Shown here: in pieces, positions 11,396-22,708 of the stretch
Position numbering within the stretch: the first letter of the stretch is position 1
Layout: each line of letters starts with the position of its first letter
From: Liopterus haemorrhoidalis
Taxonomy: Eukaryota; Arthropoda; Insecta; Coleoptera; Dytiscidae
Length of the DNA stretch: 64,000 nt
Direction of reading: 5' to 3'
Assembly (NCBI GenBank): GCA_963971575.1
Contig: OZ020611.1
Span: 51,159,466 to 51,223,465, forward strand
Program-made: the position numbers and the translations under genes
The notes under the pieces: model-generated
What the model saw: only the letters and a program-made list of their open reading frames with translations
The model's database searches: none
What the model was told of the DNA's origin: nothing

Positions 11396-12142
11396 CGAGG
11401 GTTATTCTAAACTAAGGTCCGAATCGCCGTAGCTAATCGAATGTCGCGCGAATATTGAAACGCGCATGCGCACCAATTCCTGGCATACCTTGCGCGTCAA
11501 ACGACATCATTTGCATTGGTATTGTTGCAGTGTGCTGTTTGCAGTGTCAGTTCAAAATGTTTAAAACAATTGATCAGCCTGCCGACTGTGAAATACGTTC
11601 AGCGATTCTGTTTTTGACAGCAAGGAACGTTGCAGCAAGTGACAGCAATAAATTCAGCCGCTTACTTGGCTACCCTGACTAAACTTCGACGTGCAATACA
11701 GAATAAGCGACGTGGCCTTCTGACGTCTGGTGTTTTGTTGCTGTATGACAAGGCCAGACCCCATTCTGCCATTCACACCCAAATTCTGATCAGATCTTTT
11801 GGATAGGAACAGTTTGACCACACACCGTACAGTCTATACTTGGCGCCCAGTGATTTTCCCCTGTTCCGCTACCTAAAGGAGTTTCTCAGTGGAAAGCGCT
11901 TCGCCACAGATGACGAGGTAAAAGAAGCAGTTGAAGACTGGTTATCCTCACAGGCGGTAAATTTCTATGACTTAGGCATACAAAAGCTTGTAGAACGTTA
12001 TGATAAATGTTTAAACAAAAATGAAAACTATGTAGAAAAATAAATTAAGATGTAAGGAATTAAACAAAAAAAGTTTTTTGAAAAAATCTGTGATGGTTCA
12101 TTTTTTATAAGGAATCGGACCTTAGTTTACGATTAACCCTCT
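11396..12142 (+). mobile_element. mariner-family element, internally deleted
   Basis: Inverted ends CGAGGGTTATTCTAAACTAA and, inverted, GAGGGTTAATCGTAAACTAAG, each flanked by TA (11394-11395, 12143-12144). The plus strand keeps an N-terminal helix-turn-helix piece (around 11556-11640: MFKTIDQPADCEIRSAILFL), a scrap around 11755 with the RPHSA motif that follows the second catalytic Asp, and a C-terminal piece at 11840-12043 (APSDFPLF, GKRFATDDEVKEAVEDWL, YDKCLN). Only about 747 bp remain of a normal ~1.3 kb, so the core was deleted. Confidence 0.82.
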
Positions 12143-12164
12143 TACCAAATATTAAGAACTTAAT

Positions 12165-13222
12165 AAGAATTTGATTGCCGACCGCCAATATATATAAGGG
12201 AGGTTGTGATCATACCAATTTTGACGTTTCGAGATTTCGATGGATCTCCACGAATTGAGGTCCCTACATAACGTTTTGACTATTTTTAGCATGATGTCTG
12301 TCGGTCTGTTCGTCTGTCCGTCTGTCCGTCTGTCCGTCTGTCCGTCTGTCCGTCTGTCCGTCTGTCCGTCTGTCCGTCTGTCCGTCTGTCCGTCTGTCCG
12401 TCTGTCCGTCTGTCCGTCTGTCCGTCTGTCCGTCTGTCCGTCTGTCCGTCTGTCCGTCTGTCCGTCTGTCCGTCTGTCCGTCTGTCCGTCTGTCCGTCTG
12501 TCCGTCTGTCCGTCTGTCCGTCTGTCCGTCTGTCCGTCTGTCCGTCTGTCCGTCTGTCCGTCTGTCCGTCTGTCCGTCTGTCCGTCTGTCCGTCTGTCCG
12601 TCTGTCCGTCTGTCCGTCTGTCCGTCTGTCCGTCTGTCCGTCTGTCCGTCTGTCCGTCTGTCCGTCTGTCCGTCTGTCCGTCTGTCCGTCTGTCCGTCTG
12701 TCCGTCTGTTTGTCTGTCCGTCTGTCCGTCTGTCCGTCTGTCCGTCTGTTCGTCTGTCTCTCCATCTGTCCGTCTGTCTGTGTACACGTGCAGAGCAAAT
12801 TCGGCTGAAAGGATTTTTATTAAACTTCATATTTAAGCTACTGCCATCAATGGCACGAGTTGATCTACTTTTGGTAAAAATCGGTTGACTAAAAATGGGA
12901 GTTTGCTCGTGTCGATTTTAAGATTTTTGCGAATATTTCACAACAGAAAAATATCACGAAAAAATTTATTAAACAAAAGTTGCTATGAAAGCAAAAGCTA
13001 ATAACTTTTATTTAAGACGTTTTTTGATAAAACGAAAAATTTCGAATAATTTCTGTAAAATATTTCGAAATTTTTTCATATTTATATGTAACGTATGTAT
13101 GGTCATGATAAATAATATCTCTGTTAGAAAATATTAGGTCATTTCTATTCTGTTGCTAGAATGTAATTTATATAAGTACTTTATGATGGCGGTCGGTCCT
13201 GTGGTGGCCACAGCTGATTTTT
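12165..13222 (+). mobile_element. Helentron-like non-autonomous element, family B copy 2 (full structure)
   Basis: The 5' subterminal repeat CCGACCGCCAATATATATAA is followed by the conserved ~100-bp block, the large (GTCTGTCC)n array, the CAGAGCAAATTCGGCTGAAA block, ~330 bp of AT-rich body, then ATGGCGGTCGGTC (inverse of the 5' repeat) and the hairpin CTGTGGTGGCCACAG ending in CTGATTTTTTT. Subterminal inverted repeats plus a hairpin next to the 3' end with T-rich termini are the hallmarks of Helentrons and their short derivatives. No protein is encoded; transposition in trans by a Rep/helicase is inferred from structure. Confidence 0.72.
12297..12778. repeat. (GTCTGTCC)n microsatellite array inside family B copy 2
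   Basis: About 480 bp of near-perfect 8-bp repeats, broken only near the 3' end (TGTTTGTC, TGTTCGTC, TCTCCATC). All six frames stay open because an 8-bp unit without stops cycles through frames; the resulting (TDRQ/RRTDG)n or (CLSVCPSV)n translations are artefacts. Copies 1, 3 and 4 of the same element carry much shorter GTCY arrays, so this locus has expanded. Confidence 0.95.
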
Positions 13223-14092
13223 TTAAGTTTCAAAATATGCGGTCCCCGAAAGTACCGATTTCAAGTAACCAGTTCTTTTATTTAATAGAGTCGACACTGA
13301 TTGCCAATAAAGGGAATCAGTATATCTATACTGTATTAGAAATGTATTATATACATTTCCAATCTTAAAACAAGTTTTTGTATCACCATACTTTTATAAC
13401 ATATGATATGCATTGAAATGTAGGCCACACCATTAGCATGGTCATTATAATTATTTGCCTTGACACCCGATGTTTCCACGGACTTACGTTAGATGGTCTC
13501 ATTGTCCAGGCCCAGGCCCAGGCTGTCTCTAGGATTATATCGATTGAGCGGTTCATTAGCTAAGCGCTTAATTAAGACTATCAGAAAAAGAGGAAGTATT
13601 TCCTCCCCGTCCCCTCTCCTCACCCTCTCCTTGCTGTTCCCGTTCCCTTGAATTATGTTCTCGGATTGTACTGATATCGCATTAAAACTCTACTTGTACA
13701 TTTACAAAAACACTGGCAGACATAAATTAAAACAGTTTTTGCAAGAATTTACGGAGAATTGTATAAAAGGTAAAAAGTTTTTAAGATAATCTGTTAAACA
13801 GTTATTACACTCCTGTTTATAGACAATGTAGGTGGCTAAATATATATATATATATATTAGCCACTAAAGAGGCTATAGAGGTTATAATTTAGATAACATA
13901 TGCAAATATAACAATATTAGCCTTGATACAACATGTCTTCATAAATGGTTACCAATTAGTCTCTCTAATCTCGTTTAATGGCGTATTTATATTAGGCTAG
14001 AGAGGAAGAGTGGAAATATACATGCAGTATCATAAAAGAAGAAAAAAACATCATGAAGTAAAAATTATGTTGCACAAATGTTGACCACCAAT
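13223..14092. other. no gene seen; one AT palindrome
   Basis: Contains a perfect palindrome at about 13831-13867 (GTGGCTAA, TA-repeat core, TTAGCCAC), a strong hairpin but without a T-rich terminator context that would suggest a gene. The remainder is unremarkable. Confidence 0.5.
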
Positions 14093-15271
14093 TTATCTAC
14101 AGTGTACCAGTCTCTGGGAAAAGTTCGTCATGATTCTCTCCAATGTTTGGTGTGAGATCTCACGAATTTCTTGCCGAATGTTCTCCTTCAGTTGATCCAA
14201 ATTTCTTGGATTGTCGAGATAAACTCTTTCCTTGAGATAACCCAACAGATAAAAATCACAAGGGAATAAGTCGGGTGAACGTGCCGGCCATTCGATGTCA
14301 CTTCGGAGTGAAATCATCTTACCGGGAAAGAATATTCTGTGTTAGGCCATGAACTCCCATGAGGAATGGGCAGTCACCCTATCCTGTTGAAATCATACCC
14401 TCTTTAGAGGAATTCGACGGCGACGTAATTCAAGGATGAGAAAATCACCGATCATGGCAACATAACGCACTAAGTTCAATGTACCTATATGGCCATTCTT
14501 CTCAAAAGAAAAAAAAAAAAAAAAAGTGGCCGTACCACTTCTGACCTACACACTGCAACCCAGACAGTTACTCTTTGACAGTGAAGAGTTGTTGATGGAG
14601 TTCCCGTGGGTTAGTTGGGGCCCAATAACGAAAATTTTGTTTATTGACACATCCGTTGAGGTAGAAGTGAGCTTCGTCTGAAGTCAAAACAATGATCCCA
14701 GGGTCTTCATTAATCATTCTTAACATGGTTTACGCAAAATTCAACCTTCTTTCGAAATCTCGTACAGGTAACTCTTGAACAATAGCAATATTATAGGGGT
14801 AGAAGCTCAAGTCTTCATGAAGGATACATCTTACAGAGCTGTCGGATATTCGAAGAGATCTGGCGTGAAAGAATGGCAGAGCGACGAGGGCTTCGTTTAA
14901 AAGCAAGACGAACCGCCTCGATATTTGCAGGTGTTTTTACCGTTCGAGGGGACCCCTCCTCTCATTATTGTTGTTCTAAAATCAGTGTTCTGAAAGTTCC
15001 GCGCCCATAACAGAATTTTATTTCGTGATGGGATCGCCCCACGAGGGGAATGTTAAACCGTTGACGAAAACGCCTTTGTGTTAGGATCACCGAGTCATTA
15101 TTTCTAAAAAAACGTCTCGACGACGAACACACGGTGCTCATAGGTCCACCGCTCCATTGTAACTAAACTTCCACGCGAAAAGAAGAGAATGAGACCAACC
15201 ACCACCCACCCGGACCCCCTACCGTCACCTACTCTCATTCAAAAACGGTCAGGTTTCACTGGCGGACCCTG
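14093..15271 (-). mobile_element. Tc1/mariner-superfamily element of the DUF4817-transposase type, decayed
   Basis: Read on the minus strand, the 5' end is CAGGGTCCGCCAGTGAAACC, preceded by TA. Around 15100-14950 the frame gives ILTQRRFRQRFNIPRGAIPS then RNKILLWARNF, the helix-turn-helix (DUF4817) seen ahead of DDE domains in many insect transposons. At 14317-14093 the C-terminal part reads IEWPARSPDLFPCDFYLLGY, LKERVY, then ...RLVHCR. Frameshifts and stops lie between, and the 3' inverted terminus is not found. Superfamily assignment rests on the WP.RSPDL.PCDF..WGYLK motif. Confidence 0.72.
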
Positions 15272-15898
15272 TATATTGCAAAATATCTAAAATCGCGATT
15301 TCGCAGAAAATTATAAAAATGTGGTCGGGAACTCTGCAGAAAAAAGTAACTATCTCATTCAGTCGACCCATTCTCTACCACTGAAGTTAAAAATTGCGCA
15401 TTTTACCCCCTTCTGCGACCAGGGCAAAATTATTGAAAAAGGAAATTGTGAAAAAACTGTTAATAATAATAACAATAAAATTTAGCTTAGACAGTATCTA
15501 GTTGCTATATAGAGTTACTATATACGTGGTTTGGTTTGTGAAAATCCTTCAAGATGAAAAAAAAATCACGATAAACACGAAATCGAGAAATTCAGGGAAA
15601 ATAGAACTACCCTTAAGTGCTAATAAAAATTCGGGGAAAATGTGATCAACCACCTTTGGTGGGCCCTATTTTATACGTTGCTCCCATTAAAAAGTCTAGC
15701 TATGGTAAAAATCACATATTCCAGAAAATTCTAATCTTTGATTTGGCAGTAAATATTTTTTGTTTTTACACATATCCATTTTTAACTTTTTCTCTATGCT
15801 TTGTTTATTATATTTAAGTGGAACTAACCGGAATTTTTGTTTTCTCAGGTTGTATCGAGCTCTTAGATTATTTTATGTTGCACGTTAGCAGCCAAAAT
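15272..15898. other. no gene seen
   Basis: AT-rich. The frame at 15617-15817 shows no domain. Nothing recognised. Confidence 0.4.
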
Positions 15899-16738
15899 CA
15901 AAAGGAAAAATTGATGTGAAGTGTGAATATTCACACATTTCAGGGTTTCGCAGGTATATAATAAGTGAAGGCGGTATGCTGAGTGTGTAGGACAAATTTT
16001 ACTTTGTAGTAATCACGGTAAAATGAACGATATTTTTAAAATAATTTATCGTCTGTTAATCATATAATAAGACAATATAAAATAAAAAAATTAAATACAA
16101 CATTTGTCAAAATATAACTAGAATTTTGACAAAATAATTTCAACATAATAAAAATGCAAAAAAAAAACAAAAAAAATAAAAATCACTCCGTACTCGAACT
16201 CGAAACCCTTCGTTTTCCAACCAGTTTAAGAGCGCGCTAACGCATGTAGCCATCGCACGCTATGAATGTGAGTGTCTTACATTGGTATAACTTTTGTACT
16301 TTGTGAACCAAAAACCACAAAAAATGCGTTATTTTCCAAAAACATAATCTGATCAGAAATTCCTGTTGTACTATTTCGGTTCACACCAATATACATTACT
16401 TAGAATTTTTTTAGATTTTTAGTTTAAACCATCTGGGCTACAGGGTGTGGGACAAAATTTTTTTTGCACATTTTTGGCAAAAATCGCATCAAAATAATTT
16501 ATTTTGCAAAAATAAAAATTTGATCGTTAATCCACGTACTAAGGGCTTTCATTTGATACCCTACTCAGAATTTAAAAAAAATATTTTTGTTTTCGATGAG
16601 CACATATTTGTTTATATTTTTAGGGGGGTATGTTTTTTAGATGTTTTAGTATTTTTCCTATGTGCGGGTCAAAGAGTTGTATAAGCATGCCAAATTTCAA
16701 CTCTCTAGGTTTAGCCGTTTGGCTACAATTTTTACCGA

Positions 16739-16796
<58 letters not shown>

Positions 16797-16849
16797 GACA
16801 AAATGACGGTATAAGGGTTTTTTGGTCATACCTACAAAACCCTAAAAAT
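15899..16849 (-). mobile_element. Helentron-like non-autonomous element, family A copy 1
   Basis: On the minus strand it opens TTTTTAGGGTTTTGTAGGTAT, then a (GTCT)n tract (16741-16797), a conserved GTAGCCAAACGGCTAAACCT block and ~700 bp of body. It closes with ATACCTGCGAAACCCTGAAA, inverse of the opening repeat, and the hairpin GTGTGAATATTCACAC before CTTCACATCAATTTTTC. This is the same plan as families B and C: subterminal inverted repeats, 5'-proximal microsatellite, 3' hairpin. It carries a tRNA-like module at 16184-16260. Confidence 0.7.
16184..16260 (-). ncRNA. tRNA-like module in family A copy 1
   Basis: Minus strand. An A-box-like TGGCTACATGCG and a B-box core GTTCGAGT are separated by about 50 nt. 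A 4-bp D-stem (GCTA/TAGC) can be drawn, but the anticodon and T arms are imperfect. A T-rich tract (ATTTTTATTTTTTTTGTTTT) follows directly, as at Pol III genes. The same slot in copies 2 and 3 holds different tRNA-like sequences. Probably a decayed tRNA or tRNA-derived promoter; not called as a functional tRNA. Confidence 0.5.
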
Positions 16850-16959
16850 GACACATTTTGAAAAATAGAATATATATAATAAAATTATATTTTTTTAAAA
16901 CTTGTATATTAAAAATGCAAACATTAATTCCAGAATAGGCATGACTAAATCTGCATTTC

Positions 16960-17450
16960 ATAAACTTAGGTCATTGTTAACGAACAGAAATATTAATTCA
17001 GGTACTAAAAATCGTGTAATCAACTGCTATCTTTGAAGTATTTTGACGTATGGAAGTGAATGCTGGGTGTTAAATAAATACCCAAAATTAATAAAATAAA
17101 AGCTTGTGAAATGTGGGTGTATAGGAAATGTTTAAAAGTACCGTGGACTGACACAGTGAATAATCTAGAGATATTAAATAAAATGAAAGTAAACAGACAG
17201 TTATTAAGTAAAATTAAAAGACAGCAGTTAACATTTTTTGGTCACATAGTGAGGGAAAGAAATATTGAGTGGAACAAAAAACGTGAAAGAGGACGTAGAA
17301 GAATAACTGTTGTTTTTAGTATTATAAGTGAGACAGGGACTCAAAATTTTCAATAACTAATTAGTGTAGTGGACGATAGAATCAAGTAGCGTTCCATGGT
17401 AGCCGATGTCTGTAGCAGATAGGGAACTTGATTGGATTGGATTGGATATT
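16960..17450 (+). pseudogene. RTE-like LINE 3' region
   Basis: Successive frames give a YGSECWVLN segment (about 17048-17078), then from 17111 MWVYRKCLKVPWTDTVNN, ...LLSKIKRQQLTFFGHIVRE, and RERGRRRIT. This CE.W..R.ML.I.WTD...N.EVL, LL..I..R.L..FGH..R, RGR-(R/K) series is the C-terminal segment of RTE-type LINE ORF2. The end is a short (ATTGG)n tail (TTGATTGGATTGGATTGGAT), typical of RTE elements that end in simple repeats. The reverse transcriptase domain itself is absent. Confidence 0.7.
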
Positions 17451-17842
17451 ATTTTTTTTTTGTTAAGAGTGGCATAAAAACTCAAGATGTAATGAAAATG
17501 ACATTTTATAAAGATAGCTCACTCTAACAAAAAATATTTAATGCAAGTAGGATTTATGAGTGACAGTTGCCGGGAGTTGGAATCGGGAGTCGGAATCGGG
17601 AATCGGAGTTTTTTTTCCAACTCCCCATCTCTGCTTATAACACGAAAACATACTCAAATTTCAGCACAGAAGATATATAATAGATTAAACCCAATGTTAT
17701 GGGTACCCTAAAATGGCGTTTGACGTTTAACGTTGACGTCATGTAGCGACAAGGTCATACGAGATTTGTTATCTCCCTATAAACCCCTTGGTACTGTAAG
17801 AGTATGTTGATTCAAAACGAGGATTTTTGAGATGGGAAATAG

Positions 17843-18326
17843 TAGGCGTTTACTTTTAGTCAGTCAGATAAATCCGAGCGATCCGAGTGCTCCTGATCCG
17901 TTCGTAAAGTCAATCGGATTGTAGCTTATTTTTAGTTAATCCGATTGATCCGCCGGAGCAATCCGAGCGTTTCCAAGCAATTCGATGATCGGGCAGGATT
18001 GCTGGTGGTGGGGGTTTGCGCGGGTAAATTGAATCTCAAAGCCAATTGGAATGGGTTGAAAACATAACTTAACAAAATATACGAAATTTGTGATAGAATT
18101 CTATTAGTAATAAACTCTATTTATAAAACAAAATGCGGTAGCAGTTGTTATCAACGATAAAAATTTGACAGTTGCAATTAGCGCCACTATCACCAGGCGT
18201 CACTAATTAACTTCAGACAAATATTGCTTCCGAAAATGTTAACAAAATCCGAGCAATTCGACGAATCTTGTGACGTCACCAGATCAATCTGAGCAATCTT
18301 GTGGATTGAGAAAACGTAAACGCCTA
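17843..18326. mobile_element. MITE-like element with TAGGCGTTTAC termini
   Basis: Left end TAGGCGTTTACTTTT and right end, inverted, TAGGCGTTTACGTTTTCTC bracket ~480 bp. Both halves contain repeated subterminal motifs of the type AATCCGAGC(G/A)AT(C/T). No coding sequence; superfamily uncertain. Confidence 0.55.
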
Positions 18327-19531
18327 ATAATGCACGATCTACACCACGCCAGACGACGTTAGTTTATAAAAATATTCTCTAGCCTTAAAAATTATAATGA
18401 ATTATAAAAAAAAATAATATAGTATTCCCTTAATCTCGAATTAATATTTCAGAAAGCAAATTTAATCCCCTATTAAAAAATGTATTAAAGTACTCATCTT
18501 GAAATATTTTAATCGCTGACTTTAAGAATCTATTTTACATATTTTAATTCTTGTTCAGGGAGAGAACGCAAGTGGTGGGGGGTAAGAGGGTAGGAGATTC
18601 GCGGTACGCGGTACGCCCATGAAATGACCCTCGTTTCCCTGTTTAGTGAACACAATGAGTTTTAAATTGAAACGAGTTTATTCGTAATTTACCGACTTTC
18701 TGATTAGTTTTTAATTATAGCGATGATTTATATCCAGATTATTATTCAAGTTTTTTAGACTCAGGTTATGTTGGTCTTAGATGTTTTTTGCATAAGAATA
18801 TACAATGCGAGGATTTGCATTTTTCATTTAAGAAAAATTTAATTTATTTTTGATAGGTTCTTCATTGAATAAGGACTAAAGTAGCTTAAAGGAAATTATT
18901 TTTAAACATTTTATTAATTCGAGATATCTTTTCGTAATACTCTCAATTAACTCCATAAAGCAAATTGCAAATGTGAATTATGGAAAAGGTTACAATATTA
19001 ATAATATTAATACTATTGATCAAGTTATAAAAAATACAGATTATATTTCTTATAGGTTAGAGTACGGAGAGTACCACCAGAACGGGACTACTTGCCGTGG
19101 CCGACTCGTTGCGAGCTAATTCACTACTGGGCCATCTCGCCATCAGATCATTTCGCCTATAACTTTTATATTGAAAGCTAAAGCTATCTCTGAAATTAAA
19201 AATTACATATATAGATCGACCTTAGTATCAACAACAGCAAAATCATATATGATCAAAAAAAAAAAAATTGTTCATAATAAATAAACAAATCTTTTATTGC
19301 TATTTATTTATTTATTTATACTTATTATTATTTTTTTTTCATTTAGTCTTATGTTTGGTGAGTTATGGGAGGACATCCAAAAGCAAAACTTTTGTAATAT
19401 CTCCATTATTACTGACAACAGCAGCAACGTATATTACAAAAATAGTTTATAATAAGAAAACAAATCTTTAATTTCTGTTGTATTTTTTCATTTAGATGAA
19501 TATTTGGGGAGTTACAGGGATACTCTAAGGT
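18327..19531. other. no gene seen
   Basis: AT-rich spacer with a GC-richer patch at about 19055-19135 that I cannot match to a tRNA or known repeat. The frame at 19268-19471 is low-complexity hydrophobic AT translation. Confidence 0.4.
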
Positions 19532-20170
19532 TATTTTTACCGACTGCCAACATGTATAAGGGAGGTATTGTGATCATACCGATTTTGACATTTCGAGATT
19601 CGATGGATCCCCACGAATTGAGGTCCCTACATAACGTTTTGACTATTTTTAGCTCTATGATGTCTGTCGATCTGTCTGTCCGTCCGTCTGTCTGTCCATC
19701 TGTCTGTCCGTCTGTTTGTCTGTCTGTCCGTCTGTCTGTCCGTCTGTCTGTCCGTCTGTCTGTCCGTCTGTCTGTCCGTCTGTCTGTCCGTCTGTCTGTC
19801 CGTCTGTCCGTCTGTCCGTCTGTCCGTCTTCTGTGTACACGTGCAGAGCAAATTCGGCTAAAAGGATTTTTATGAAACTGCATATTTAAGCTTTTGACAT
19901 CAATGGCACGAGTTGATCAACTTTTGGTAAAAATCGGTTGACTAGAAATGGGAGTTTACTCGTGTCGATTTTAAGATTTTTGCGAATATTTAGCAACAGA
20001 AAAATATTTCGAAAAAAATCATTTAACAAAAGTTACTATAAATGCAATAAGTAATAACTTTTATTTGTTTTCAACTTAATTCTACTTAATTCTACTTTGC
20101 TGCTAGAATGTATTTTATACAAGTACTTTATGACGGCGGTCGGTCCTGTGGTGGCCACAGCTGATGTTTT
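19532..20170 (+). mobile_element. Helentron-like non-autonomous element, family B copy 3
   Basis: 5' TTTTTACCGACTGCCAACAT, conserved GGTATTGTGATCATACCG block, a mixed GTCC/GTCT microsatellite (about 19670-19830), the GCAGAGCAAATTCGGCTAAA block, then GGCGGTCGGTC and the hairpin CTGTGGTGGCCACAG followed by CTGATGTTTTTT. A complete copy of about 640 bp, shorter than copy 2 mainly because of the smaller microsatellite. Confidence 0.72.
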
Positions 20171-20319
20171 TTAAATATCTCCCTTATCAGTTTTCTGATA
20201 TTTTGTTGTTTTGTAGTTATTAATAATATTTCTTTGATTTAGCGAATTACCGATATTTACAATTACTTATTGGTAGAATAAATTTTATCATTTTGTTATG
20301 AATTTGCTTTTCAACGTAT

Positions 20320-21830
20320 AGTCTATCAATTTTTCTCTTAATCAGTGTAGACACTTGTCACAACTCGAATCCACATCTTATAATTTTCATCTGTGTGATT
20401 ATGAATCTCTCATTTACAAGCTCTCGGCTGTCAGATGGCATGATATATTAATCAATAATAATGATAATGTTAATGATAATGTTGAAAAATTTTATAGTAT
20501 TGTACACAGTTTACTTGATACGTACGCACCCAAAAAAATTTATAGTTCAAGGAAGTATCCTAAATGGTTTTCATCTTCTCTTATAAAAATGATTAAAGAA
20601 AAAGATAAATTTCATAAGAAATAGAAATGTTATGGCAATGTTGATGACTATAGTGCATTTGCTGTATTACGCTCTAGAATTAAAATTCATATGGAAACAG
20701 ATTTTACGAAACATATTAACTTTATTGAATCTAAAATTAAATCTGATGTAAAACATTTTTGGAACTATAACAAAACCTTGAGAAAGAATAGTTATATACC
20801 AAATGTTATGCATAATGGTGATAGCGAAGCTACAAATGGTCTAGATATTTGTAATCTTTTTGCACAGCATTTTCAATCTGTGTATACTGATTCGAAGATG
20901 AATCTATCGAATGCCTTGCATGATGACGGTAATGTCAACTTGTCTTCCATTACTCTTACTCAAGATGAAGTTCTAAACACTTTGATTAACATTGATATTA
21001 AAAAAGGTTGTGGTCCGGATAATATTCATCCTAAATTTATAAGGAACTGTGCATATTATTTGGCTTACCCACTTTCTATTATATATAACAAATCTTTACA
21101 ATCAGAGATTTTCCCAGATATTTGGAACAAATCTATATACGTCAATTGTTAGATCGCAATTAGAGTATTGCTCTGTTATTTGGAATCCGTTATATGCCAA
21201 AAACAATTCTTTACTTGAATCTGTACAGAAAAGTTTGTATCAATATTGTGTAAAAAACTAAATATTGTTAGTACTGATTACAGCAGAAGTTTGAATTCAT
21301 TACATTTATGTTCACTGCAGCAGAAAAGAACTACTGCTGATATGTTATTCCTACATAAAATAATACATAATAAAATTAACTCACAGACATTTATTCATAA
21401 ACTAAATTTTTTAGCTCCTAAAATATTAACACGTTCAAATAACTTGTTTAAAGTATCTAATTTTAATTCTAATAGCTATAAAAATTCCCCAATTAATAGA
21501 CTAATGTATTCTTATAACAATTCATATACACATCTAGATATATTCAATCTTCCATTCGATAAATTTAAACGCAATGTTCAGTTAAATGGCACTTCATGCA
21601 CTTAATATTTATTATGTATTACTAAACATTATTAATTAAGGACTGTATATTACTGTATTTTTTCGTATTGTATTTCTTTCTATGTAAAATACTGTACACA
21701 TGTATTTCTTTTGTACCACTTTTATATTCATAATGTAAACCGTGGAAGCCTATAATTGGTTACCTGTTGACTTTCCTCAAAATTGAAAAAAATAAAAAAT
21801 AAAAAAATAAATAAAAAGTGGCACGTTTTA
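20320..21830 (+). pseudogene. jockey/CR1-like LINE with internal deletion of the RT core
   Basis: 20355-20624 encodes the end of the endonuclease region (FHLCDYESLIYKLSAVRWHD). 20691-21140 continues with the linker and RT start (FIESKIKSDVKHFWNYNKTL; GCGPDNIHPKFIRNCAYYLA; an S..IYNKSLQ...FP..WN segment). At about 21143 it jumps straight to the post-RT region (IVRSQLEYCSVIWNPLY...SVQK) and 21246-21605 gives the C-terminal end. The fingers and palm with the catalytic FADD box are missing, so an internal deletion of several hundred base pairs is inferred. An A-rich AAAATAAAAAATAAA tail follows. Confidence 0.78.
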
Positions 21831-22708
21831 GTAGATATATTAGTCCCCCAAACAACTACAGGAATATTTATAATAAACCAAGCCACTTTTGATGAAGAAA
21901 TTTTAGTATACAGGCACTGGTAATAATGTTTCTACATGCCCAATAAACGGAGTCAACAAGCGCCGACAGTAGCATACCTAATTAAACGCCTGTTTATAAG
22001 CACAAGAAACAATCTTTCTACATGTTCATACCCAGACACATAATTTAGTTGAGTTCAAAATCACTCACTAATTGTCTTTGATTAAGTTTACTCAAATATT
22101 TAATGGATACTAGACTGTTCTAAAACCACCGGTAAGTAATGTGATGCTCGACTAAATATGAATTTAAACGTAAGAGTAAAATTTTCTCCTTGAAATTTTG
22201 AGCATTTTTAGACGCTAGCTTATACATATTATAACTAATTCAAATGTATCTATATGAGATCCGTTTAAGATCCGCCTTGGAGAAACGGATGCTGCCCCGG
22301 ATACGGAATTTTATTTTTTACGGATCATCCGCAGATACGGACACCGGCACACCTCTAGTTATTAAAAATAAAAACGTCGCCAAAATCTAGTAGAGGTATC
22401 TATTAATTTAAGCTCAAACTTTTTTTTTTATAGCAATTATAATTTTTAAACTATAATATTTAATATTTTTAATTTAGTATTTATATTTTACTGTATATCA
22501 TTAAATCGTACCCCAACTAATTGTATAGATATTATTAGTAAATTGTCCCATTGGGCTTAAAAATATTTTTTCGCCGCCACTGGAATTATCTTGGTTGCGC
22601 ATTTTGTAACGGTCGTGTACTCTTCTCTGTTTGAATCATCTATACTTGCTACTGAAAAGGGCAAGGAAATCTGGGGGGACCAGGAAATATTTGCGGGGGG
22701 CGCCATTT
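21831..22708. other. no gene seen
   Basis: AT-rich spacer. The GGATCCG-like patch near 22255-22345 (repeated CGGATNNG motifs) may be a decayed transposon end. The open frame 22557-22814 is not a recognisable protein. Confidence 0.4.

Noticed and set aside
12297..12778. CRISPR-like regular repeats
   Set aside because: The 8-bp units have no spacers and the context is eukaryotic; it is a microsatellite.
12152..12836. Long open frames encoding (TDRQ)n / (CPSVRLSV)n proteins
   Set aside because: Pure translations of an 8-bp microsatellite open in all frames on both strands, inside a repeat whose other copies have much shorter arrays.
13831..13867. Intrinsic-terminator-like hairpin
   Set aside because: Perfect palindrome around a TA repeat in a eukaryotic context, with no adjacent gene; most likely a microsatellite-derived palindrome.
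16184..16260. Functional tRNA gene
   Set aside because: A and B boxes are present, but anticodon and T arms do not fold properly; treated as tRNA-like only.
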